A DNA stretch of 64,000 bases from Enterobacter soli ATCC BAA-2102. GTDB taxonomy: Bacteria; Pseudomonadota; Gammaproteobacteria; Enterobacterales; Enterobacteriaceae. How positions within the stretch are numbered: the stretch's first letter is position 1; the number at the start of each line of letters is the position of its first letter. Under the pieces are notes generated by a model, which saw only the letters and a list, made by a program, of their open reading frames with translations, did no database searches and was not told the DNA's origin. The stretch is taken from contig NZ_LXES01000024.1 in the NCBI RefSeq assembly GCF_001654845.1, forward strand, positions 163,291 through 227,290. Reading direction: 5' to 3'. A program made the position numbers and the translations under genes. Positions 8,042 through 16,360 of the stretch are shown here, piece by piece.

Positions 8042-9952
8042 GTGCGATTCCCGAACCAACGTTTAGCGCAACTTTTCGAACTGTTGCAAAACGAAACGCT
8101 GCCACAGGACGAACTGGCGCAGCGGCTGTCGGTGTCCACGCGTACCGTCCGTGCTGATATCACTGCCCTGAATGCGCTGCTGGCGAGCCACGGCGCACAG
8201 TTTATTCTGAGCCGGGGTAATGGTTACCAGCTCAAAATCGACGATGCGGCGCGCTATCAGCAGCTTCAGGATTCTCACCCGCGCGCGCTGCGTATTCCTC
8301 GCACGGGGCCGGAGCGAGTGCACTATCTGGTGGTGCGTTTTCTGACATCGGCCTTTTCGCTTAAGCTTGAAGATCTGGCCGACGAATGGTTTGTCAGCCG
8401 CGCCACGTTGCAAAGTGACATGGTGGAAGTGCGCGAGTGGTTCCACCGTTACAATCTGACTCTGGAAACCCGTCCGCGCCACGGCATGAAGCTGTTTGGC
8501 AGCGAGATGGCGACCCGCGCCTGTCTGACCGACCTGCTCTGGGAGCTGGCGCAGCAGGACAGCCTGAACCCGCTGGTCACCGAAGTGGCGCTGAATGCAG
8601 GCGTGCCTGAACAGATGGTCATGGTGCTGCATGATGCGTTAACCCGTCACCACATCCGCCTGACGGACGAAGGCGAACTGTTCCTGCGCCTGTACTGCGC
8701 GGTGTCGGTGCGCCGTATCAGCGAAGGTTATCCCCTGCCGGAGTTCCACGCGGAAGATGTGGAAGAGAACGTGCGGGAAGCGGCGAAAGACATCGCGGTG
8801 ACCATTCAACAACTGGCGGGCAAGGCGCTGGCCCCCTCGGAAGAGAATTGGCTTTGCGTGCACATTGCCGCGCGCCAGATCCAGGAGATTGCCCCAAGCG
8901 CCATCAACGCCGACGACGATGAAGCGCTGGTCAATTACATCCTGCGTTATATCAACACGCACTATAACTACAACCTGCTCAGTGATGAGCAGCTGCACGC
9001 GGATTTGCTCACGCACATTAAAACCATGATCACTCGCGTGCGGTATCAAATCATGATCCCCAACCCGCTGCTGGATAACATCAAACAGCACTACCCGATG
9101 GCCTGGGATATGACTCTGGCGGCGGTATCAAGCTGGGGTAAATACACGCCGTATGTGATCAGCGAAAACGAGATTGGCTTCCTGGTACTGCATATCGGCG
9201 TCGGACTGGAACGCCACTACAACATTGGCTACCAGCGCCAGCCCCGCGTGCTGCTGGTGTGCGATGCGGGCAACGCGATGGTGAGAATGATTGAGGCGGT
9301 GCTCCAGCGTAAATATCCACAGATTGAGGTGACGCGCACCCTCACGCTGCGCGAGTACGAGCAGGCAGAAAGCCTCAGCGAAGATTTTGTGATCTCAACG
9401 GCGCGCATCAGCGAAAAGGCGAAACCGGTGGTGATGATCGCCCCGTTCCCGACCGACTACCAGCTTGAACAAATCGGCAAGCTGGTGCTGGTGGACCGCA
9501 CCCGACCGTGGATGCTGGATAAATACTTCGACGCCGCCCATTTCCGCATTATCGATAAACCTATCGACCAGCAGACGCTGTTCCGTGAATTGTGCGGACA
9601 GCTTGAAAGCGAAGGCTTTGTCGGCGCGGAGTTTCTCGATTCCGTGGTCGAGCGTGAGGCGATCGTGAGCACCATGCTCGGTGAAGGGATTGCGTTGCCG
9701 CACTCCCTGGGCCTGCTCGCGCAGAAAACCGTGGTCTATACGGTGCTGGCACCGCACGGCATCCCGTGGGGCGATGAAACCGCACACGTGATTTTCCTGC
9801 TCGCCATCAGCAAAAGCGAGTATGAAGAGGCGATGGCGATCTACGATATTTTCGTCACTTTCCTGCGCGAACGGGCCATGACGCGGCTTTGTGGCTGCAA
9901 GGATTTTGCCGGGTTTAAGGCGGTGGCGATGGAGAGTTTGAGCCGATTTTGA
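8042..9952 (+). CDS. PRD-containing transcriptional regulator with EIIB and EIIA domains
   Basis: A 636-residue regulator of the BglG/MtlR class. Domain order is an N-terminal winged helix (residues 5-65, LPQDELAQRLSVSTRTVRADI), a second helix-turn-helix (about 90-150), PRD1 (about 180-290), PRD2 (about 295-400), an EIIB-like domain with Cys407 (LLVCDAGNAM) and a C-terminal EIIA domain with phospho-histidine candidate His554 (ALPHSLG). It starts with GTG behind AAGAGGACA. Such proteins read PTS phosphorylation and activate sugar operons. It very probably controls the cluster upstream. Notably, no PTS permease is encoded here. Confidence 0.87.
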   Translation: MRFPNQRLAQLFELLQNETLPQDELAQRLSVSTRTVRADITALNALLASHGAQFILSRGNGYQLKIDDAARYQQLQDSHPRALRIPRTGPERVHYLVVRFLTSAFSLKLEDLADEWFVSRATLQSDMVEVREWFHRYNLTLETRPRHGMKLFGSEMATRACLTDLLWELAQQDSLNPLVTEVALNAGVPEQMVMVLHDALTRHHIRLTDEGELFLRLYCAVSVRRISEGYPLPEFHAEDVEENVREAAKDIAVTIQQLAGKALAPSEENWLCVHIAARQIQEIAPSAINADDDEALVNYILRYINTHYNYNLLSDEQLHADLLTHIKTMITRVRYQIMIPNPLLDNIKQHYPMAWDMTLAAVSSWGKYTPYVISENEIGFLVLHIGVGLERHYNIGYQRQPRVLLVCDAGNAMVRMIEAVLQRKYPQIEVTRTLTLREYEQAESLSEDFVISTARISEKAKPVVMIAPFPTDYQLEQIGKLVLVDRTRPWMLDKYFDAAHFRIIDKPIDQQTLFRELCGQLESEGFVGAEFLDSVVEREAIVSTMLGEGIALPHSLGLLAQKTVVYTVLAPHGIPWGDETAHVIFLLAISKSEYEEAMAIYDIFVTFLRERAMTRLCGCKDFAGFKAVAMESLSRF

Positions 9953-9954
9953 GA

Positions 9955-9983
9955 TGAAGGCGGAGAGAGGATATCCGCCTTCA
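9955..9983. terminator. hairpin between convergent genes
   Basis: TGAAGGCGGA and TCCGCCTTCA form a perfect 10-bp stem with a nine-base loop. It lies between the stops of the regulator and nrdG and may end both transcripts, although the T runs are weak. Confidence 0.55.
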
Positions 9984-9984
9984 A

Positions 9985-10449
9985 TCACCGCAAGTGATGC
10001 ACAACCTGGTTACTGCTGCCGCGCCAGATAAGCGCCGGGTCTTTTAAATCCTGCACGAACTTGCCATCGACCAGCACGTTGATCAGATCCACCACCTCCA
10101 TTTGGGCGGTGTTCAGTTCATCCAGCTTATAGCCCGTCCACACCCAGATATCTTTTCCCGCGCACTCGCGGCGAATGCGTTTAACCAGCTTCAGGATCTC
10201 CGGCACGTTTTGCGGATGCAGCGGATCGCCGCCCGACAGCGAAATCCCCTGGCGGTGAATGCGCGTGTCGTTCAGGTCGTTGATGATCCGGTCTTCCATC
10301 TCCTGGGTGAATGGCATCCCGGAATTTACACGCCAGGTGCTTTTGTTGTAGCAGCCAGGGCATTCGTGAACGCAGCCTGAAACGAACAGGGTGCAGCGGG
10401 TGCCGGGGCCGTTGACGATGTCGACGGGATAATACTGGTGGTAATTCAT
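9985..10449 (-). CDS. nrdG: anaerobic ribonucleotide reductase activating protein
   Basis: A 154-residue radical-SAM enzyme that uses a 4Fe-4S cluster and S-adenosylmethionine to generate the glycyl radical on NrdD. The cluster cysteines are Cys26, Cys30 and Cys33 (CVHECPGC), and the SAM-binding SGGDPL motif follows. Length and sequence match E. coli NrdG. It is downstream of nrdD on the same strand and separated from it by a 141-base gap that contains a palindromic repeat. It is probably co-transcribed with nrdD under anaerobic control. Confidence 0.97.
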   Translation of the reverse strand: MNYHQYYPVDIVNGPGTRCTLFVSGCVHECPGCYNKSTWRVNSGMPFTQEMEDRIINDLNDTRIHRQGISLSGGDPLHPQNVPEILKLVKRIRRECAGKDIWVWTGYKLDELNTAQMEVVDLINVLVDGKFVQDLKDPALIWRGSSNQVVHHLR

Positions 10450-10463
10450 AACGTTAACCTGAT

Positions 10464-10574
10464 GCCCTTACCCCGGCCCTCTCCCACAGGGAGAGGGAGA
10501 AAACCGGCGTCAGGCTCAACAATGTGCTCGATCGGTTCCCTCTCCCTTGAGGGAGAGGGCTAGGGTGAGGGGGA
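10464..10574. repeat. CCCTCTCCC-type palindromic intergenic element, copy B
   Basis: This element lies between nrdD and nrdG. The left unit reads CCGGCCCTCTCCC, ACA, GGGAGAGGG; the right unit is a TCCCTCTCCC/GGGAGAGGG hairpin followed by CTAGGGTGAGGGGG. The two units face each other across a 35-base spacer. Confidence 0.8.
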
Positions 10575-10590
10575 AAATCCGGCGAAAAAC

Positions 10591-12729
10591 TTAACCTATC
10601 TGCCCATTCCCCAGATGTTTCACCCGGCGTTTCACCTCTTCCTGCTTACCGGCGTTAAACGGACGCGCATCCGGGCTACCAAGATAACCGCACACGCGGC
10701 GGGTGACGGAAACGCGAGCCGCATCGTGGTTACCGCATTTCGGGCAGGTGAAGCCTTTGCTGGTGCACTCAAACTCACCGGTGAAACCGCACTCGTAGCA
10801 CTCGTCGATTGGCGTGTTCGTGCCGTAATACGGCACGTGCTGATAGCTGTAATCCCACACGTCTTCCAGCGCTTTCAGGTTGTGCTGGATGTTCGGGTAC
10901 TCGCCGTAACAGATGAAACCACCGCTGGCGATTGGCGGGTAAGCCGCTTCAAAGTCGATCTTGTCGTACGGGTTAACCTTTTTCTCAACGTCCAGGTGGA
11001 AGCTGTTGGTGTAGTAACCTTTGTCGGTTACCCCTTCCACAATGCCGAATTCTGCGGTGTCCAGGCGACAGAAACGGTCGCACAGGTTTTCACTTGGTGT
11101 GCTGTACAGGCTGAAACCGTAGCCCGTTTCATCTTTCCACTGGTCAACCGCATCTCGCAGACGCTGGACGATAGCGACGCCTTTCTCACGCAGGGCTTCG
11201 CTGTCGTACATATGCGTGTCGCCACACAGCGCGTTAATGGTCTCGTGAATGCCGATGTAACCCAGAGAAATAGACGCACGGCCGTTTTTGAAGATCTCTG
11301 ATACGTCATCGTCCGCTTTCAGACGCACGCCGCAGGCCCCTTCCATATAGAGGATTGGCGCGACGCGGGCTTTCACCCCTTCCAGGCGCGCAATACGGGT
11401 CATCAGCGCTTTACGGGCCAGTTGCAGGCGCTCATCCAGCAGTGTCCAGAAGGCGGCTTCATTGCCTTTGGCTTCCAGCGCGATGCGCGGCAGGTTAAGG
11501 CTGATCACACCCAGGTTGTTACGCCCGTCGTGGATCTGCTCGCCATTTTCATCTTCATACACGCCGAGGAAGCTGCGGCAGCCCATTGGCGTTTTGAACG
11601 AACCAGTGACTTTCACCACCTGGTCATAGTTCAGGATGTCCGGATACATACGCTTGCTTGCGCACTCCAGCGCCAGCTGTTTGATGTCGTAGTTCGGATC
11701 GCCAAACTTATGATTCAGACCGTCGCGGATAGCGAATACCAGCTTCGGGAACACGGCGGTTTTGCGGTTTTTGCCGAGACCAGAAATACGGTTGCGCAGA
11801 ATCGACTGCTGGATCAGGCGCGATTCCCAACTGGTGCCCAGGCCAAAGCCAAAGGTCACAAACGGGGTCTGGCCGTTAGCGGTATGCAGCGTGTTCACTT
11901 CATATTCGAGCGACTGGAATGCGTCATAGCACTCTTTTTCAGTGCGCGAATGCGCATAGCCGTCCGCGTCCGGGATCTGCCATTCTTCAGCAGTTTTACG
12001 GTGTTTGTTGAAGCTCGCCGTCACGAACGGCGCCAGCACTTCATCAATACGGTTAATGGTGGTGCCGCCGTAAATGTGGCTGGCAACCTGCGCGATAATT
12101 TGCGCGGTTACTGCCGTGGCAGTAGAGATCGATTTTGGCGGCTCAATCTCGGCGTTACCCATTTTAAAGCCGTGGGTCAGCATCCCTTTCAGGTCGATCA
12201 ACATACAGTTGAACATCGGGAAGAACGGCGAGTAGTCGAGATCGTGGTAGTGGATCTCACCGCGCTCGTGCGCGGAAACCACATCGCGCGGCAGCAGGTG
12301 CTGACGGGCATAGTGTTTGGCAACAATACCGGCCAGCAGGTCGCGCTGGGTAGGAATCACTTTACTGTCTTTGTTGGCGTTTTCGTTGAGCAGCGCAGAG
12401 TTGGTTTGCTCGACCAGGCCGCGAATGTCCTGGTTCAGACGACCACGTTTTTCGCGCTGGACGTCACGGTCGTGACGGTATTCTATGTAAGCACGGGCCA
12501 GCTGCTTGTACGGGCCCGCCATCAGCTGGTTCTCAACAGCGGTCTGGATCTCGCTGATATCCACCTGGCTACGTTCGGTCATCTGGCTGCTAACGACTTC
12601 TGCGACGGTGGCGCAATAATCTGCGTCATCGACTCCCGCTGCTTTAGCTGCACGCAGAATGGCTTCTTTGATGCGCTCTGATTTAAACGGCACTTTACAG
12701 CCATCACGTTTCATCACATGCGGTGTCAT
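10591..12729 (-). CDS. nrdD: anaerobic ribonucleoside-triphosphate reductase
   Basis: The 712-residue class III ribonucleotide reductase makes deoxynucleotides without oxygen. An N-terminal ATP-cone (about residues 3-95) is followed by the ten-stranded barrel. Near the C-terminus are the zinc site CYECGF...CPKCG and the glycyl-radical site RVCGYLG. ATG 12729 gives the E. coli start MTPHVMKRDG, with GGAG just upstream; the GTG two codons earlier was not chosen. The promoter region has two FNR sites 31 bp apart and two NrdR-like boxes. Confidence 0.97.
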   Translation of the reverse strand: MTPHVMKRDGCKVPFKSERIKEAILRAAKAAGVDDADYCATVAEVVSSQMTERSQVDISEIQTAVENQLMAGPYKQLARAYIEYRHDRDVQREKRGRLNQDIRGLVEQTNSALLNENANKDSKVIPTQRDLLAGIVAKHYARQHLLPRDVVSAHERGEIHYHDLDYSPFFPMFNCMLIDLKGMLTHGFKMGNAEIEPPKSISTATAVTAQIIAQVASHIYGGTTINRIDEVLAPFVTASFNKHRKTAEEWQIPDADGYAHSRTEKECYDAFQSLEYEVNTLHTANGQTPFVTFGFGLGTSWESRLIQQSILRNRISGLGKNRKTAVFPKLVFAIRDGLNHKFGDPNYDIKQLALECASKRMYPDILNYDQVVKVTGSFKTPMGCRSFLGVYEDENGEQIHDGRNNLGVISLNLPRIALEAKGNEAAFWTLLDERLQLARKALMTRIARLEGVKARVAPILYMEGACGVRLKADDDVSEIFKNGRASISLGYIGIHETINALCGDTHMYDSEALREKGVAIVQRLRDAVDQWKDETGYGFSLYSTPSENLCDRFCRLDTAEFGIVEGVTDKGYYTNSFHLDVEKKVNPYDKIDFEAAYPPIASGGFICYGEYPNIQHNLKALEDVWDYSYQHVPYYGTNTPIDECYECGFTGEFECTSKGFTCPKCGNHDAARVSVTRRVCGYLGSPDARPFNAGKQEEVKRRVKHLGNGQIG

Positions 12730-12828
12730 GATCACTCCATTTTAAAAACAGGTTATCCACAGAGGTGGAGAAGACTGCACCGGGCTGATGTATTGATAGC
12801 CCAGTCACTTCCCTCGTTCCCGACAGTT

Positions 12829-12837
12829 GTTATCCAC
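12829..12837 (+). promoter_or_regulatory. DnaA-box-like sequence in the nrdD leader
   Basis: TTATCCACA is a perfect match to the DnaA-box consensus TTATNCACA. A second perfect copy is at 12752-12760. DnaA is known to control the aerobic nrdAB genes of E. coli; a role at nrdD is inference. Confidence 0.45.
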
Positions 12838-12889
12838 AATTCCGGAGAGCTGAGTCGCCGTCTTGTTGTAGGAATAGTAGACGATAAAT

Positions 12890-12933
12890 ACAAGATGTTG
12901 GGTCGGCGTGCATTTTAAGTGCTACATATAGTG
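12890..12933 (-). promoter_or_regulatory. pair of NrdR-like boxes
   Basis: ACAAGATGTTGG (12890-12901) and CTACATATAGTG (12922-12933) resemble the NrdR consensus ACAC(T/A)ATAT(A/T)TAGTGT. Their centres are 32 bp apart, the three-turn spacing known for NrdR operators. They flank the expected nrdD transcription start. Confidence 0.55.
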
Positions 12934-12944
12934 ATTTGCATCAA
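12931..12944 (-). promoter_or_regulatory. FNR site, proximal
   Basis: GTGAT-TTGC-ATCAA matches 9 of 10 positions of TTGAT-N4-ATCAA. Together with the distal site it reproduces the two-site arrangement described for E. coli nrdD (about -33.5 and -64.5). Confidence 0.75.
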
Positions 12945-12961
12945 ACATGTTTGCGTTTTAT

Positions 12962-12975
12962 TTGATGCAGAACAA
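12962..12975 (-). promoter_or_regulatory. FNR site, distal
   Basis: TTGAT-GCAG-AACAA matches 9 of 10 consensus positions. Its centre is 31 bp from the proximal site. Confidence 0.7.
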
Positions 12976-13072
12976 AGTAAAAAGACGAGAGTACAAATGA
13001 CGGGCGCTACAGCGATTGTAAATTGTCGTGGGAAAAATCTGATTAATTATTCAACAAAAACAGTAAGGTAAA

Positions 13073-13094
13073 CCGGGCATATTGCAATGCCCGG
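13073..13094. terminator. hairpin after treC
   Basis: CCGGGCAT and ATGCCCGG form an 8-bp perfect stem around a six-base loop just beyond the treC stop. It is REP-like in composition and may act as terminator or 3'-end stabiliser. Confidence 0.5.
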
Positions 13095-13103
13095 CGATGA
13101 AAA

Positions 13104-14762
13104 TTACGACTGAAGCCACCAGACGGCTTCAAACGGACGCAGGGTCATGGCCTGCGGTGCGTTGGCCGCTTCCGCATAGTTACTCATCACTACCTGCCAT
13201 TCGCTGCTCTGTATGTCTGGCTGCCATTGCTGGCACGCATTGCTGAGGTTTGCCGCCACGATCAGGGTTTGCCCCTGCCACTGACGACGGTAGCACCACA
13301 GGGATGGATGCTCAGGGAGCAGATCCTGATAATCCCCCCACGTCAGGACCGGCAGCGTTTTACGCAGCGCAATCAGCGACTGGTAGGTATAGAACACCGA
13401 ATCCGGGTCGCTCAGTGCCGCGCTGGCGTTAATGCTCTGGTAGTTATCGCAGACCGCAATCCACGGTTCACCCGCCGTAAAACCGGCGTTTGGCGAGGCA
13501 TCCCACTGCATTGGCGTCCGGCCATTATCACGGGATTTACTGGCGAGGATCTCCAGCAGTTCATCCGCTTCACGGCCCGCGGCGCGCAGCTCGGTGAACA
13601 TATTCAGGCTTTCCACATCGCGATAATCCGTGATCTGGCGGAAGTGCGGGTTGGTCATGCCCAGTTCTTCACCCTGGTAGATATACGGCGTGCCCTGCAT
13701 TCCATGCAGCACCATCGCCAGCATTTTGGCGGCCGGGACGCGATGCTCGCCCTCATCGCCAAAACGCGACACGATGCGCGGCTGATCGTGGTTACACCAG
13801 AAGAGGGCGTTCCAGGCCACGTTATGCATTCCCTGCTGCCAGTGGCTGAACAGGGTTTTCAGCGCCACGTAATCGGGCTGCGCTTTCGTCCATTTTTCGC
13901 CGTCAGGGTAGTCCACCTTTAGGTGATGGAAGTTAAAGGTCATCGACAGCTCGCGTCCATCCAGGGAGGCGTACTGCTGGCAGTTTTCTAACGAGGTGGA
14001 AGACATCTCGCCCACCGTCATCAGGCTGCGCGGGGTGAAGACGTCGCGGCTCATCTCCTGCAAATATTCGTGAACGCGCGGCCCGTCGGTGTAAAAGCGA
14101 CGGCCATCGCCGTGCTCATCATTCGGGAATGTCTGATCTTTGGAGATAAGGTTAATCACGTCGAGACGTAAACCGTCCACGCCGCGATCGGCCCAGAATT
14201 CGCACACTTTTTTCAGCTCGGTGCGCACTGCCGGGTTTTCCCAGTTCAGATCCGCCTGTTCCGGAGCGAACAGGTGCAGATAGTACTGCTCGCTGCCCGC
14301 GTGCCAGCGCCAGGCATTGCCGCCAAATTTAGAGCGCCAGTTGTTCGGCAGCAGGCCATCCGGCGTGCCGTCGCGCCAGATATAGAACTGGCGATACGGG
14401 CTCTCTTTGTTCAATGATTCGCGGAACCATGCGTGCTGGGTTGAGGTATGGTTAAGCACCATATCCAGCACAATGCGGATGCCGCGAGAATGGGCCTGCG
14501 CGACCAGTTCGTCAAAGTCATCCAGCGTGCCGTATGCCGGGTCGATGGCGGTGTAATTCGCCACGTCATAGCCGTTATCAATCTGCGGAGAGATATAGAA
14601 CGGGGTCAGCCAGATGGCATCAATACCGAGATTTTTCAGGTAGTCGAGGCGCTGCGTTACGCCGCGTAAATCCCCGGTACCGCATCCGGTGGTGTCCTGA
14701 AAACTCTTTGGGTAAATCTGATAGATGACACCGTTTTGCCACCACTGAGGAAGGGTATTCAT
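13104..14762 (-). CDS. treC: trehalose-6-phosphate hydrolase
   Basis: A 552-residue cytoplasmic GH13 enzyme that splits trehalose-6-phosphate into glucose and glucose-6-phosphate. The catalytic set is visible: nucleophile Asp in DGLRLDVINL, acid/base Glu in VGEMSS and transition-state Asp in NHDQPR. ATG 14762 gives the family start MNTLPQWW; the in-frame ATG five codons earlier is less likely. It lies 51 bases downstream of treB and forms an operon with it under TreR control. Confidence 0.97.
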   Translation of the reverse strand: MNTLPQWWQNGVIYQIYPKSFQDTTGCGTGDLRGVTQRLDYLKNLGIDAIWLTPFYISPQIDNGYDVANYTAIDPAYGTLDDFDELVAQAHSRGIRIVLDMVLNHTSTQHAWFRESLNKESPYRQFYIWRDGTPDGLLPNNWRSKFGGNAWRWHAGSEQYYLHLFAPEQADLNWENPAVRTELKKVCEFWADRGVDGLRLDVINLISKDQTFPNDEHGDGRRFYTDGPRVHEYLQEMSRDVFTPRSLMTVGEMSSTSLENCQQYASLDGRELSMTFNFHHLKVDYPDGEKWTKAQPDYVALKTLFSHWQQGMHNVAWNALFWCNHDQPRIVSRFGDEGEHRVPAAKMLAMVLHGMQGTPYIYQGEELGMTNPHFRQITDYRDVESLNMFTELRAAGREADELLEILASKSRDNGRTPMQWDASPNAGFTAGEPWIAVCDNYQSINASAALSDPDSVFYTYQSLIALRKTLPVLTWGDYQDLLPEHPSLWCYRRQWQGQTLIVAANLSNACQQWQPDIQSSEWQVVMSNYAEAANAPQAMTLRPFEAVWWLQS

Positions 14763-14813
14763 AGTTCGTTCCTGCAAATGCGAAGGGGCGCAATTGCGCC
14801 CCGAAAGATGAAG

Positions 14814-16235
14814 TTAAACAATCTGCAACGTGCCCTGACGGTACTTACGCTGATAAACGAAGGTGGTCAGCGCCATCGGGACAATAATCGCGATAGCCAT
14901 GGCCAGCGCAAACACCTGCCAGAAGGCTGGCTGAATGGAGAGGATGCCCGGCAGGCCACCCACGCCAATCCCGTTCGCCATCACGCCGTTCAGGCCACAC
15001 ACCAGGCCTGCAAGGCCAGAGCCGATCATGGCGCACAGCATCGGGAAGCGATATTTCAGGTTGATACCGTACATCGCCGGTTCGGTCACGCCGAGGTAGG
15101 CAGAGATAGCCGCCGGAACGGAAATCTCACGTTCATTATGCTTACGGCTGATGATGATGATGCCGGTTACCGCAGAGGCCTGAGCAATGTTAGACAGCGC
15201 AATGATTGGCCAGACTGGCGTGCCGCCCATGCTCTGAATCATCTGCATATCAATGGCCAGCGTGGTCTGGTGCACGCCGGTAATCACCAGCGGCGCATAC
15301 AGGAAGCCAAACAGCGCAGCACCAATCGGCGCGAAGCTACCGGTCATCAGGTGACGTACCGCAAAGGCCACGCCGTCGCCGATCATGCGGCCAAACGGGC
15401 CGATAAAGGCGTGAGCAAGGAACACGGCGATAATCAGGGAACAAACCGGCACCACCACCAGATACAGGTAATCCGGGACGATGCGTTTTAAGCGAGTCTC
15501 AATAAAGCCCAGCGCCAGACCTGCCAGTAACGCCGGAATCACCTGCGCCTGATAGCCCACTTTCGCGATAGTGAACAGGCCGAAGTTCCAGACTTCCGGC
15601 ACCTGCTGACCCAGTAAGTAAGCGTTCATTAACTGCGGAGACACCAGCGTGACGCCAAGGACAATCCCCAGGATTGGCGTGCCGCCCATCTTACGCACTG
15701 CCGACCAGCAAATCCCGACAGGCAGGTAGAAGAAGATGGCTTCACCAATCAGCCACAGGAAGTCGTAAACGGTTTTCAGTGACGGGTAGATCTGCGCCAG
15801 CGTTTTTCCGTCGCTCATCGGCACATCGCCGATCACGTTACGGAACCCTAAGATCAAGCCCCCGCTGATGAGCGCCGGCAGCAGCGGGAAGAAGATCTCT
15901 GCAAAGTGCGAGATCAGCTGCTCGTGCCATTTCATGTTTTGACGCGCGGCGAGCTTCGCCTGCTCTTTATCAGCAGATGAGTGGCCAGTGGTGGCCAGCA
16001 GAGCCTGATAGTAATCGCCCACTTCTGTGCCGATAACCACCTGGAACTGCCCGGCGTTGGTAAAGCAACCTTTTACCATCGAAAGCTCTTCAATCGCTTT
16101 CGGGTTAGCTTTGGCCGGATCGTTCAGCACAAAGCGCAGGCGGGTAATGCAATGACTGACGGTTGCGATGTTCTCGCGTCCGCCAACCAGGACGATCAAC
16201 TGGTCGATATCTGCTTGTTTGACTTTGCTCATCAT
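14814..16235 (-). CDS. treB: trehalose-specific PTS EIIBC component
   Basis: A 473-residue inner-membrane permease that imports trehalose as trehalose-6-phosphate. The N-terminal EIIB domain (residues 1-90) holds the phospho-cysteine Cys29 in SHCITRLRF; the EIIC domain has about ten hydrophobic segments and the family block GVTEPAMYGINLKYRFP. There is no EIIA domain, as in E. coli, where Crr supplies it. Tandem ATGs at 16235 and 16232 are both possible; the first gives the E. coli length. Confidence 0.97.
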   Translation of the reverse strand: MMSKVKQADIDQLIVLVGGRENIATVSHCITRLRFVLNDPAKANPKAIEELSMVKGCFTNAGQFQVVIGTEVGDYYQALLATTGHSSADKEQAKLAARQNMKWHEQLISHFAEIFFPLLPALISGGLILGFRNVIGDVPMSDGKTLAQIYPSLKTVYDFLWLIGEAIFFYLPVGICWSAVRKMGGTPILGIVLGVTLVSPQLMNAYLLGQQVPEVWNFGLFTIAKVGYQAQVIPALLAGLALGFIETRLKRIVPDYLYLVVVPVCSLIIAVFLAHAFIGPFGRMIGDGVAFAVRHLMTGSFAPIGAALFGFLYAPLVITGVHQTTLAIDMQMIQSMGGTPVWPIIALSNIAQASAVTGIIIISRKHNEREISVPAAISAYLGVTEPAMYGINLKYRFPMLCAMIGSGLAGLVCGLNGVMANGIGVGGLPGILSIQPAFWQVFALAMAIAIIVPMALTTFVYQRKYRQGTLQIV

Positions 16236-16309
16236 GAAACCTCATGACAGATGGAGAAGGGTGTAATGACCTGAAAGCAAGCCTACTCGTTAAGCGTCAT
16301 CGGGAAAAT

Positions 16310-16321
16310 GGGAACGTTCCC
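16310..16321. promoter_or_regulatory. TreR operator
   Basis: GGGAACGTTCCC is a perfect 12-bp palindrome, 75 bases upstream of treB, and matches the known tre operator of E. coli. It fits a LacI-family dimer such as TreR encoded next door. Confidence 0.85.
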
Positions 16322-16360
16322 GAAATCAGGCGAAGATCACAATAAACCGTTTAATGGGGT

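Larger units (their letters stand above)
12730..13072. other. nrdDG control region
   Basis: No gene is visible. Reading on the minus strand, the region has two FNR sites, two NrdR-like boxes and a candidate -10 (TAAAAT at 12912-12917), followed by a leader of about 175 bases that contains two TTATCCACA sequences (12752-12760 and 12829-12837). These resemble DnaA boxes (TTATCCACA); whether DnaA acts here is not known. Confidence 0.65.

Noticed and set aside
11422..12681. Long open frame (about 420 codons) on the plus strand inside nrdD
   Set aside because: It is an antisense shadow of the clearly conserved nrdD; composition follows codon bias of the real gene.
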